DNA from: Tubulinosema ratisbonensis | Lineage: Eukaryota > Microsporidia > Tubulinosematidae | Assembly: GCA_004000155.1 (NCBI GenBank) | Contig: RCSS01000933.1 | Location: forward strand, 1 to 14,812 | Reading direction: 5' to 3' | DNA length: 14,812 nucleotides | In this document: in pieces, positions 7,441 through 14,557 of the stretch | How positions within the stretch are numbered: position 1 is the first letter of the stretch | Layout: each line of letters begins with the position of its first letter | Notes under the pieces: generated by a model | Seen by the model: only the letters and a program-made list of their open reading frames with translations | Told to the model about the DNA's origin: nothing | The model's database searches: none | Program-made: the position numbers and the translations under genes

Positions 7441-8982
7441 ATGCTAACACCTAACAAAAAAATTAAATTACACACCTCAGACATAAAAGATATTTATTTT
7501 GACACAAAAACACTCATAACAATAGGAAGAGATAGTAAATTAAGAATAATTACAACAGATAAAAATATTACAAAAGAGATAAACCAAGGTTATTTAAATT
7601 CTTTGGCAGTAAAATTACCTCACATTTTTATAGGAACACAAAGTGGTACTTTATGTGTCTATAATTTAGAGACCGATAATTTTTCTAATGTAAAAATACA
7701 TGAGAATAATATTTGTACCATGAAAATAAAAGATAATCTTTTAATTACTGGTAGTTGGGATAATTCAGTAAAAGTAATTAATTTACTTAAATTAATACAA
7801 AAGAAAGAAGAAGTAATCTTTAACGAAAAGTATAAATGTACTGTTTTATCTGTTAATTTTTATAAAACAGGGTTCATTACAGGTTTAGAGAATGGTATAA
7901 TTAATTTTTACAAGAAAAAAGAAGAAAGTTTTGAAAAAATAAATGAATTTTACTTACACAACCACCCAATCAGAGATTTATTTGTGAAAGATGATTTAAT
8001 AAAATCAGTAAGTGTTTCTTTGATAGAAAGTAATGAGAAAAAAGTAAAAAATTTTATTGATTTTGATAATTTTATGTTTGGTTGCACTGAAAAAATGGTT
8101 GTGGGAGACACAGGGTTAATTGTTTATGAAGGAAAAAGTTATCAGATACCAGTAGGAACAATTTGGAAGGTAGTAGAAGTGAATGATACTTATTTATTGA
8201 CATGTTCTGATGGTTATATTTACATTTTTAATCAACCAATTTCTCTAAATTTTCAAAATGAAGAAGATTTTCAAGTAAATGAATACATAAAAAACCAAGA
8301 AGAATTTCAAAATGAAGAGCTCAGTGAAGATTACAAGATTGAAGATGGAATAATTTACCAGAAAGTAGGCGATAATTTTATAAAATTAGGTAAAATTAAG
8401 TATGACAGCTCATTTACCATAGAAATAGAAAACAGAAATATCAACGTAGAATTCAATAAAAACGAGTCNCCCACTGATATAGCAGCAAGAATAATCAAAG
8501 AAAAGAAGATAAATCCAATCTACAAAGAAGAGATCTCTGATTTTATTAAAAAGAATTTTAAAAAAGAAGAATCTTACAAATACTTTACAGGTTTACCAAA
8601 AGAAAAAGTAATTCCACTTTTACAAACCAAACCAAATTTAAAAAAATTAATATGTGAAGAAAAAACAGATTTAGAAAAAGTACAAGAAGAATTAAATGAT
8701 TTATTTAACGANTCAAAATTCTTATTTTTAGATTTGTTAAGGTATTTTTACAGTAAAAATCTTAAATTTAATATCAATTTTTTGTTTGATTATCAACCTG
8801 ATTTTAAGAATAGTAAAGAATGTTTGGCTTATGTTAGGTTGATTACTAATTTATTTGGGAAAGTTAATTTGAATTTGGAGATGTTTAGAAGAATTATGAT
8901 GGATATTTTAGATACTGGGTTGGTTGATAAANGAAAGTTTTATGAGTATGAGTTTAATAGACAAGTTATTCTTAAGAAATGA
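7441..8982 (+). CDS. DOA1: Doa1/Ufd3/PLAA-like WD40-PFU ubiquitin-binding protein
   Basis: In other eukaryotes this family binds ubiquitin and the Cdc48/p97 ATPase and acts in ubiquitin recycling and turnover. The product has 513 residues, against about 715 in yeast Doa1. Residues 1 to about 275 form a WD40 propeller with degenerate blades (for example LLITGSWDNSVKVINL and YLLTCSDGYIYIFN). Residues about 295-380 match the PFU domain: an EDGIIYQKVGDNFIKLGKI stretch, then an FTIEI strand, and IYKEEISDFIKKNF near its end. After KYFTGLP, where the Doa1 linker has KYFP-like sequence, only about 130 residues remain, with one LDLLRYF segment resembling the start of the PUL domain. PUL, the usual Cdc48-binding part, is therefore short or truncated. 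Ambiguous bases lie in codons 343 (TCN, Ser), 424 (GAN) and 498 (NGA), so the C-terminal frame is less secure. The start is supported by the adjacent CCCC motif. Confidence 0.85.
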   Translation: MLTPNKKIKLHTSDIKDIYFDTKTLITIGRDSKLRIITTDKNITKEINQGYLNSLAVKLPHIFIGTQSGTLCVYNLETDNFSNVKIHENNICTMKIKDNLLITGSWDNSVKVINLLKLIQKKEEVIFNEKYKCTVLSVNFYKTGFITGLENGIINFYKKKEESFEKINEFYLHNHPIRDLFVKDDLIKSVSVSLIESNEKKVKNFIDFDNFMFGCTEKMVVGDTGLIVYEGKSYQIPVGTIWKVVEVNDTYLLTCSDGYIYIFNQPISLNFQNEEDFQVNEYIKNQEEFQNEELSEDYKIEDGIIYQKVGDNFIKLGKIKYDSSFTIEIENRNINVEFNKNEXPTDIAARIIKEKKINPIYKEEISDFIKKNFKKEESYKYFTGLPKEKVIPLLQTKPNLKKLICEEKTDLEKVQEELNDLFNXSKFLFLDLLRYFYSKNLKFNINFLFDYQPDFKNSKECLAYVRLITNLFGKVNLNLEMFRRIMMDILDTGLVDKXKFYEYEFNRQVILKK

Positions 8983-9121
8983 TTAATAAATGAGAATGTA
9001 AAAGTATTTTTTTTTTGCGAAAATTAATTGTTAATTATCTAATTTTGTGTTTTGATTTTTCTAAAAAAGATTTTGTAATGAAGTATCATACCTAAGTGGT
9101 AAAAAAAAGTTATTGTTTTAA

Positions 9122-9168
9122 CTTGTTATGATGTAACAAGAACATAAAAAATTTGTGTTCTTTTTTTG
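9122..9168 (+). repeat. Two overlapping hairpins followed by a T run
   Basis: CTTGTTA (9122-9128) pairs with TAACAAG (9134-9140), and AAGAACA (9138-9144) pairs with TGTTCTT (9156-9162). The two stems share AAG, so they are alternatives or stack end to end. A run of Ts continues to about 9167. The form recalls the end of a polymerase III transcript, but no matching RNA is recognised. Confidence 0.4.
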
Positions 9169-9341
9169 GCATTTTAAGGGAGAAAAATTACAAAATAATT
9201 TGACCAATCAGCTTCCAGCGTAATAAAAATAGTATATAATAAAGATATAATAAATTATATGATTTCATTTGTCATAAACAAATAAAAATAATTTTTTTAT
9301 AATAATTGAGAATTCCTTTTTTTCTCATACCCAGAGAAGGC

Positions 9342-9455
9342 ATGCGACTCTTTCAATACAACAGTAAAATAAATAGGTATTTTAAATTTAACAACCATAT
9401 TATGACAATATTAATAAAAAAATTTAATTTTTGTAGACATCTTAGTAATACATGA
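9342..9455 (+). CDS. Doubtful small ORF, 37 codons
   Basis: An ATG-started frame encodes a basic 37-residue peptide beginning MRLFQYNSKINRYF. A CCC lies 9 nt upstream of the ATG (9330-9332) and the first 40 bases are less AT-rich than the spacer. There is no recognisable family. It is not in frame with the histone-fold gene that starts 62 bp further on. It may be chance. Confidence 0.15.
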   Translation: MRLFQYNSKINRYFKFNNHIMTILIKKFNFCRHLSNT

Positions 9456-9517
9456 AAATCTTTAATTATTGGTTAACAAATTAATATTTAAAAAAATAAT
9501 ATTTTTATTTTTTTAAA

Positions 9518-9886
9518 ATGTTATTAACTGATTTTTACATACAAAAGTATAAATATAAAATTTTATCAGATCAACCTTATACAATTGTAAACCTAGAACA
9601 AATGCATAAACCAGAAGAAAATAATTCAAATTTGAGAAAAAAAATAAAAAAAGAAAATCAATTATTTTCTAAAAATAAAATATTAAAAATATTAAAAGAA
9701 TTAAATTTAAATTTCGAAAATACAGAATTAATTTCCAATAATTTAGAAATATTTGTAAAGAATTTAATAAGAAATTCAATCACAAAAGCAATTTCTAAAG
9801 GAAGAAAGACTTTGTTTGTTGAAGATATTAAAGAAAGTATAAAAGAGATGAGACTGTTTTACTTATATGATTTAATAAATGAATAA
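9518..9886 (+). CDS. Histone-fold protein, probably NC2alpha/NF-YC type
   Basis: The product has 122 residues. Residues about 50-120 fit a histone fold: helix 1 (FSKNKILKILKEL), a long helix 2 (LISNNLEIFVKNLIRNSITKA), the RKTL loop, helix 3 (EDIKESIKE) and a tail FYLYDLI. The initial F..NKI.KIL, the LEIFVKNL core and the FxxLxDL-like end resemble NC2alpha (DRAP1/Bur6), NF-YC and the Dpb3/CHRAC class, which bind DNA as heterodimers with an H2B-like partner. The helix 1 to helix 2 loop is about four residues shorter than in human DRAP1. The 49-residue N-terminus is unrecognised. There is no CCC motif at the ATG. The gene converges with eL39, only 16 bp from its stop. TAF-type proteins are alternatives. 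The histone fold is fairly secure; the exact family is not. Confidence 0.65.
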   Translation: MLLTDFYIQKYKYKILSDQPYTIVNLEQMHKPEENNSNLRKKIKKENQLFSKNKILKILKELNLNFENTELISNNLEIFVKNLIRNSITKAISKGRKTLFVEDIKESIKEMRLFYLYDLINE

Positions 9887-9902
9887 AGCTATTTATTTAA
9901 AA

Positions 9903-10080
9903 TTAATAGATTTTTAGTTTGGTGTTCCTCCAATGTCTTTTTTTAACATTGTAATATTGTTTAAAACCGCTCATTCTTCTCTTCCAGGCTGGGATGTTTC
10001 TGTTCTTACGGTATGCCTTTGCTAGTCTTGTTTTTATGATTTCTGTCTTCTTGAATCCCTAATTAAATTTTACTTACCAT
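9903..10080 (-). CDS. RPL39: Ribosomal protein eL39 (RPL39), spliced
   Basis: This is a small basic protein of the large ribosomal subunit. Exon 1 is just the ATG (10078-10080). A 19-nt intron (10059-10077) follows, and exon 2 (9903-10058) encodes 51 residues plus stop, giving 52 in total. The product aligns without gaps to the 51-residue eukaryotic eL39 from its first methionine. It shows KT at 5-6, LAK at 13-15, NR at 20-21, IPAW at 23-26, [10 protein letters not shown] at 40-49 and a basic C-terminus. Without splicing the frame stops after five codons. A CCC motif lies 5 nt upstream of the ATG. The gene is less AT-rich than its surroundings. It converges with the histone-fold gene. Identification is strong; only the exact acceptor is inferred, since an in-frame AG nine bases further would give a product three residues shorter. 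Confidence 0.93.
10059..10077 (-). other. RPL39: 19-nt spliceosomal intron in eL39
   Basis: On the coding strand the intron reads GTAAGTAAAATTTAATTAG. It has a canonical GTAAGT donor, a branch-like TTTAAT fused to the TAG acceptor as in other microsporidian introns, and it lies directly after the start codon, the usual place in microsporidian ribosomal protein genes. A downstream AG in frame would make it 28 nt; the gap-free protein alignment favours 19. Confidence 0.85.
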
Positions 10081-10085
10081 TTTTA

Positions 10086-10088
10086 GGG
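10086..10088 (-). promoter_or_regulatory. RPL39: CCC-type start-proximal motif, eL39
   Basis: On the coding strand the sequence is TACCCTAAAAATG, with CCC 5 nt before the ATG. It independently supports this start codon for a gene whose first exon is only ATG. Confidence 0.6.
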
Positions 10089-10376
10089 TAAAATTTTTTT
10101 TATTATTTTTTAAAAAAATTAAAAGAATATAATTTTTAATAATAACAAATAAATAAAATTATTTAATTTGTTTTATTTTTTTCATAATTAAACACTAAAT
10201 TTCAAATTATAAGTGATATAAAATTAATAAGAAAATTATAAAAAAAATTAATAAAAATAAATTATCAAATAATAGAATAATTAATTAAAATTATAAATAA
10301 ACTAAAATAAAAAATAAATCAAAATTAAATTAAAAATATAAAAAACATATAAATTATTTATTTTTTAACCAATACA
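10089..10376. other. Divergent promoter spacer, eL39 / COG4-like
   Basis: The stretch is almost entirely A and T between two divergently transcribed genes. Apart from TTAACC at 10365-10370, 6 nt before the plus-strand ATG and perhaps a weak version of the start-proximal C motif, I see nothing distinct. Confidence 0.5.
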
Positions 10377-11207
10377 ATGGAAAAACTTAAACAATTATTT
10401 CTTAAAAGAAGTGAACTTTTAGCAAAGAAAGATAAATTATTCATAGAAATAACCTTAAAAGAAAAACTAACAAACCTACAAAAGAACATCAAAGAAAAAA
10501 ACTATGAAGAAATAATAGAAACATACTATCTTATCAAAGAAAGTGATAATCCTAAAGAAAAAAAGAGATGTTTTGATTTTTTAGTAGAACAAACTTCTTC
10601 TCTTTTAAATTATGATAATCTTATTACTTTAAAAAGAATTACCAGTCTTCTTAACAATGATTTTATACAATTAATCTCTAATAAATTAATAACTTACTTT
10701 AATAACAAAGTAAATCAATTTAGAAAAGATATGTTAGCACATGACACATACGAAATGTACCAATTATTTCTTAATTTGGACAGTAATAATAAATTCGGGT
10801 TGCAAATTGAAATGAACAACATTCTTATAAAAAATATAAATTATTTTCTAAAGAAAGGAGAATCTTTGATAAAAAATAATGAATCTGATCTTTTATTAAT
10901 TGATAGATGGTTAGAAGAGTGTTATTTNTTTATGGATCTAAGAGTAGAATTAAAAAATAATGAGTTAAGGCAATTATTAAGCAAAATAGAATTATTTTAC
11001 TTAAATCAATGTATAAATTTAGTGTTTAGGGATGATAAAGTGCATGGTAACAAAGATTTATTCTTTTTAGTAAAAAGGATTTATAAAAGACAAAAGGGGT
11101 GTGAATTAAAATTAGAGAATAAAATTAAAGAGACTGTTTTTGAAAGTAGAATGTTAAATGAAGAAGAGAAAGAAGATTTGTGTAGAATATTAGAAATTAA
11201 TAAATGA
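10377..11207 (+). CDS. Helical protein, possible minimal COG4-like tether subunit
   Basis: This 276-residue protein looks all-helical, with a basic, coiled-coil-prone N-terminus (1-45). Several segments line up in order with COG4, a subunit of the conserved oligomeric Golgi complex that tethers vesicles. LQKNIKEKNYEEIIETY (34-50) fits the COG4 ALRxxDYExAA helix. NLITLKRITSLL (81-92) fits the VERFFKIFPLL region. LIDRWLEECY (174-183) fits its LTEV helix region. FYLNQCINLVFRDDKV (207-222) followed by DLFFLVKRIYKR (227-238) resembles EYFMRE and DVFYIVKKC. COG4 is usually over 700 residues, so this would be a drastic reduction. The match rests on short similarities recognised by eye; another CATCHR-type tether or an unrelated helical protein remains possible. 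One ambiguous base gives codon 184 as TTN (Phe or Leu). No clear CCC motif; the ATG follows AACCAATACA. Confidence 0.4.
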   Translation: MEKLKQLFLKRSELLAKKDKLFIEITLKEKLTNLQKNIKEKNYEEIIETYYLIKESDNPKEKKRCFDFLVEQTSSLLNYDNLITLKRITSLLNNDFIQLISNKLITYFNNKVNQFRKDMLAHDTYEMYQLFLNLDSNNKFGLQIEMNNILIKNINYFLKKGESLIKNNESDLLLIDRWLEECYXFMDLRVELKNNELRQLLSKIELFYLNQCINLVFRDDKVHGNKDLFFLVKRIYKRQKGCELKLENKIKETVFESRMLNEEEKEDLCRILEINK

Positions 11208-12904
11208 ATTATTTTTTACATTCAATTTAATTGTTAAATCATTTAATTTACTAAATAGAATTATTATAACTGATTATTTATTAATTGACAAGAGTTATCA
11301 AATTGTATCATAAAAAGTAATTCTAAACCATGAAAATAAATGATTTTTTTATCAACTTATTTGTTTAATAATATTCCTTTAATTTATTTTAATAAATTGT
11401 ATGTTTTTTTTGTTGCCTAGGGATGGGAAATTCATACGGAGATCTTTTCGCTATACCTTCTTTACAAGAATATTTATAATAAATTGTATATTTACCTGGT
11501 GAAATCCTTTATTCATATTTATACTTTTAATGTTTTAGATGATTTAGAGATAAATAAACGTTATCATGACAAAAAAGTCAGTGTCAGAATATCATTTATT
11601 AAATGATTGAGTTAAAATTATTTTTATCATGTATTCAACCATTTATAATATGTTTATTAAAAATGATCTCATTACCTTATCTTTATTTACTTAATGAAGT
11701 TCTCTAAGCACTTCTTGTTTTGTTATTCTTATTCTTTGGGTAATAATTTTATTTACATAGATATTTTTATGATATTTTTTCATTTAAAAAATGTTTTTAT
11801 GAGTATATTTTTTCATGTTTTTTTCTTTTTTCTATGATGAATTCTTATTGTAAGACTTAATTAAAAAATTAAAATTTTATTTTTTTTGAAAACATTGCAA
11901 TAAAATTAAAAAAATATTCTCATTTTAAAAATAAAAATAATGATTTAATATAATTTTATATTTATAAAATTTTTTTATATAAGAAATGTTTATAAAAATA
12001 TTTCATTTTTTCAATAAATAAAAAATAATATTATTTTTTCTTATAGATTATTGTCTAGAGAAGTTGATAATTTACCCAACCTCAGGTAATTTAAATAAAA
12101 GAATCACAATTTTTCTTTATTCATCATTCTTTAAACATTAAAGGTATTTTTTATTTGTTTATTTATTCTGTCATAGTTGACATAATTATAAAAAATATTA
12201 GGTCAGTTATTGAAAGTTAATTCATTCTTCAAAAATATTCCTATTTATGTAAAATATTACAGTAGTATTTATTTTTATTCTATAAAACATTCATTTTCTT
12301 ACAGCACTGACTTATTTTAAATAAATCTTATAATTAATAATTTAATAAAGTATTTTTATATCCTAAGTGAAAATAAAACAAACAATAAATAATTCAAATA
12401 ATTAATTTAATTTTTTTTTAATTTAACTTTTTATAGAATTTTTAATTTGTTCTTATGATTTTTAAAAAAAATAAGATTTTGTTTTTTAGCTGAAAAAACT
12501 TTCTTTTATCACTTAAATAAAGTAAAAATATATTAAAAAATATTTTTTAAATTTCTCCTTTTTAAGTAATTTTCTTTTTTCGTATGCATGTGTTCTAAGA
12601 CTTACATAAATTTGACAGAGAGTTTAACTCTTATTCAAAGATGTTTAATTTAGAAATATTTTAATCTATAATTCTAAAAATAAAATTTTTAAATTAAATT
12701 ATAAATCTATTTATTTAAAATATCTAATATTCAGTCAGTATCTATCTTTATACAATAGCATAAAAAAATAATATCATAAAATATTAATTTTAAAATTGAT
12801 AATATAATTTTTAAAAAAATTATACTTGTAAAATAAAATTTTAAATTAATAAAAAATGATTAAAATTTATGCTATAAAAAATAAAATATTTTACTCAAAT
12901 AAAT
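11208..12904. other. 1.7 kb AT-rich spacer
   Basis: No gene is supported on either strand. The one striking object is a GC-richer block bounded by 13-bp direct repeats (11390-11489). A 33-codon frame from 11401 crosses that block but resembles nothing known. A small less AT-rich patch near 12052-12085 was also read without result. No tRNA-like sequence was found. Confidence 0.55.
11390..11489. mobile_element. 74-bp block between 13-bp direct repeats, possible insertion
   Basis: TAATAAATTGTAT occurs at 11390-11402 and again exactly at 11477-11489. The 74 bp between them contain a core near 11416-11460 that is much richer in G and C than the surrounding spacer. This arrangement fits an insertion with a target-site duplication, such as a small retroposed RNA or decayed element. 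Part of the core (GAGATCTTTTCGCTATACCTT) resembles repeat copy A near 983-1002, so it may be a third, shorter member of that family. Chance direct repeats in AT-rich DNA remain possible. Confidence 0.45.
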
Positions 12905-14551
12905 TTAATTTTTAGATGGCAAAATATCATCAATGTTTAACATAACAATTGTACTCTCAATTGCTAGTTTTACAGCTGATAAAATCACTTTTATTGGCTG
13001 TAATACACTCTCTTCTACCATGTCTGTCACTGTGTTAAGCCTTACATTTATGCCATGTCCTTTAACTTTCATCAGAGTAACTGTCTCAATAGGATCCATT
13101 CCTGCATTCTTGGCAAGTAAAAAAGGAATTATTTCGAATGCATCTGCTATGCTGTCATAAATAAACCCTTTTTCTTTTCTGATATTCTTGGCTATTTCCA
13201 TTTCTAATACACCACCACCTGGCACTAAGTATGGGTAAAAAATCAAAGATTTTACCACTCCAAATGCATCATTCATACTTCTTTCCACTTCATCCAACAA
13301 AACATCATTCTCTCCTTTTAATACAACAGTACAAATTGGTGATTCTTTAGAAATAGGATTGAAAATAAAAACANTGTCTTTGTGGTCGTAATTCACTGAT
13401 TTTACAAACTCATTTTTTACAAAATCAATATCTGACACTGCTGTAATGTTTAAACACTTCTCTAAAAGTGAAATATCTTCTCTGTCCACTCCGTCTAAAA
13501 CAGAAATACCTAATTTATTCAAATAATGTACACCAAGTTCACTGACAGAGTCTCTTAAAATGCTTTTTTGTACGATCAATAATTCTACTTCTGTCTCTTT
13601 TATCTTTTTACACATATTTAAAATGTAATCTCTTTCTTCTTTGATAGTTTTTTCCATTAACTCTGCGTTGTTTACAATTATTTTTGAGTCTAAGTTTGTT
13701 TTAGGAGCAGAAATGCAAAATTTGACTGCCATTGTTTTTAATGCTTTGTTTTTTTGTAAATTTTTGGTTGGAAAGAATTTTTTAGATTCTAACCCTACCC
13801 CTTTAAAGTAAAATGATTCATCAGTGGCACCTCTTATCTTTAAAATTTTTAGTTTTTTCATCTCTCCCTTACAAATTAACATACTGTCAACTGCCAAATC
13901 AGACAATTCTGCAATCGAAGAAACAATTTTAGAACTAAGAGAAGTAAGTGCTGCTTTTTTCAATGCCTCTTTAAGTTGACTTTCTTCCATTTCCCAAAGC
14001 TTTTTTCTATCTTCTTCTAAAATTTGAGTGTTGTTAAAATTTTCACTGATTTTTAATTTGTTCATTTTTTCTTTTATCAACGAATGTGCTTGGTTCATTC
14101 TTACTTTACTGTCTTTTATTTTCATTTCTTCTCTAAAAACTGAAAAGACGGGGTATGCAAACTTAAAAATAATCTCTTCAGCCAAAAGAGTACTCTTTTT
14201 TAAATGATCAATAATCTTTGACTTAGAAATGCCTTGTTCAATGAGTTCATTCATTTTTACAAACAGTTCACTTATCAACAAAATTACTGTGGTTGTACCA
14301 TCTCCACACTCCAAATCTTGTGTCTTAGAAACAGAGTCTAACAGCCTAACGATTGGATGTTTAGCATTTTTGCCTAAAAAGTCTAAGATGGTAGCACCGT
14401 CATTGGTGATAATTGTCTTTTTTTTGGTGGTTAACATTTTATCTAATCCTTTAGGTCCGAGTGAGGTAGAGAGAGTATTTCCAATTGAGGTAACCAAATC
14501 TTTTAAACTTGTTTGGATTTGAGTGTTTCTGGTTGTTAATTTTTCAGTCAT
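12905..14551 (-). CDS. CCT4: T-complex protein 1 subunit delta (CCT4)
   Basis: This is one of eight subunits of the cytosolic TRiC/CCT ring, which folds actin, tubulin and other proteins using ATP. The 548-residue product has the group II chaperonin signatures: LGPKGLDKM (31-39), TNDGATIL (49-56), the nucleotide-binding GDGTTTV (83-89), ERSMNDAF with the hydrolysis Asp at 428, PGGGVLEMEIA (444-454) and NAGMDPIETV (482-491). The delta subunit is indicated by FCISAPKTNLDS (278-289), EERDYILN, QKSILRDSVSEL (328-339) and DREDI. Human CCT4 has 539 residues with a longer N-terminus. Here the N-terminus is short, but about 54 extra charged residues lie between YPV (133-135) and TSLSSKIV (203-210), where the human protein has about 13 residues in total. 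Codon 393 is ANT owing to one ambiguous base. A CCC motif precedes the ATG. All 12 arginine codons are AGA or AGG. Confidence 0.95.
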   Translation of the reverse strand: MTEKLTTRNTQIQTSLKDLVTSIGNTLSTSLGPKGLDKMLTTKKKTIITNDGATILDFLGKNAKHPIVRLLDSVSKTQDLECGDGTTTVILLISELFVKMNELIEQGISKSKIIDHLKKSTLLAEEIIFKFAYPVFSVFREEMKIKDSKVRMNQAHSLIKEKMNKLKISENFNNTQILEEDRKKLWEMEESQLKEALKKAALTSLSSKIVSSIAELSDLAVDSMLICKGEMKKLKILKIRGATDESFYFKGVGLESKKFFPTKNLQKNKALKTMAVKFCISAPKTNLDSKIIVNNAELMEKTIKEERDYILNMCKKIKETEVELLIVQKSILRDSVSELGVHYLNKLGISVLDGVDREDISLLEKCLNITAVSDIDFVKNEFVKSVNYDHKDXVFIFNPISKESPICTVVLKGENDVLLDEVERSMNDAFGVVKSLIFYPYLVPGGGVLEMEIAKNIRKEKGFIYDSIADAFEIIPFLLAKNAGMDPIETVTLMKVKGHGINVRLNTVTDMVEESVLQPIKVILSAVKLAIESTIVMLNIDDILPSKN

Positions 14552-14554
14552 TGA

Positions 14555-14557
14555 GGG
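14555..14557 (-). promoter_or_regulatory. CCT4: CCC-type start-proximal motif, CCT4
   Basis: On the coding strand the sequence is CATCCCTCAATG, with CCC 3 nt before the ATG. It matches the placement seen at the asparaginase, eL39 and Doa1-like genes and supports the chosen start. Confidence 0.6.

Larger units (their letters stand above)
8983..9517. other. Spacer between Doa1-like and histone-fold genes
   Basis: This 535-bp spacer has a pair of overlapping hairpins ending in a T run (9122-9168) and a doubtful 37-codon ORF (9342-9455). A 26-codon minus-strand frame near 9185-9264 and a 20-codon minus-strand frame starting at 9173 were read but are too short and unrecognisable to call. Confidence 0.5.

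Noticed and set aside
9185..9264. 26-codon minus-strand hydrophobic ORF
   Set aside because: Short hydrophobic frames are expected by chance in AT-rich DNA, and there is no motif or family match.
9980..10035. Apparent similarity of this stretch to the block at 11415-11475
   Set aside because: The stretch is eL39 coding sequence. The shared short words (TATxCCTT) are explained by chance.
11401..11502. 33-codon plus-strand ORF starting at ATG 11401
   Set aside because: Its start lies in one of the 13-bp direct repeats, its product resembles nothing known and it has no CCC motif. The block is better explained as an insertion.
12933..13160. Plus-strand open frame within CCT4
   Set aside because: It is antisense to strongly conserved CCT4 motifs; a shadow frame.
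14229..14522. 97-codon plus-strand open frame within CCT4
   Set aside because: It is antisense to the N-terminal chaperonin motifs; a shadow frame.
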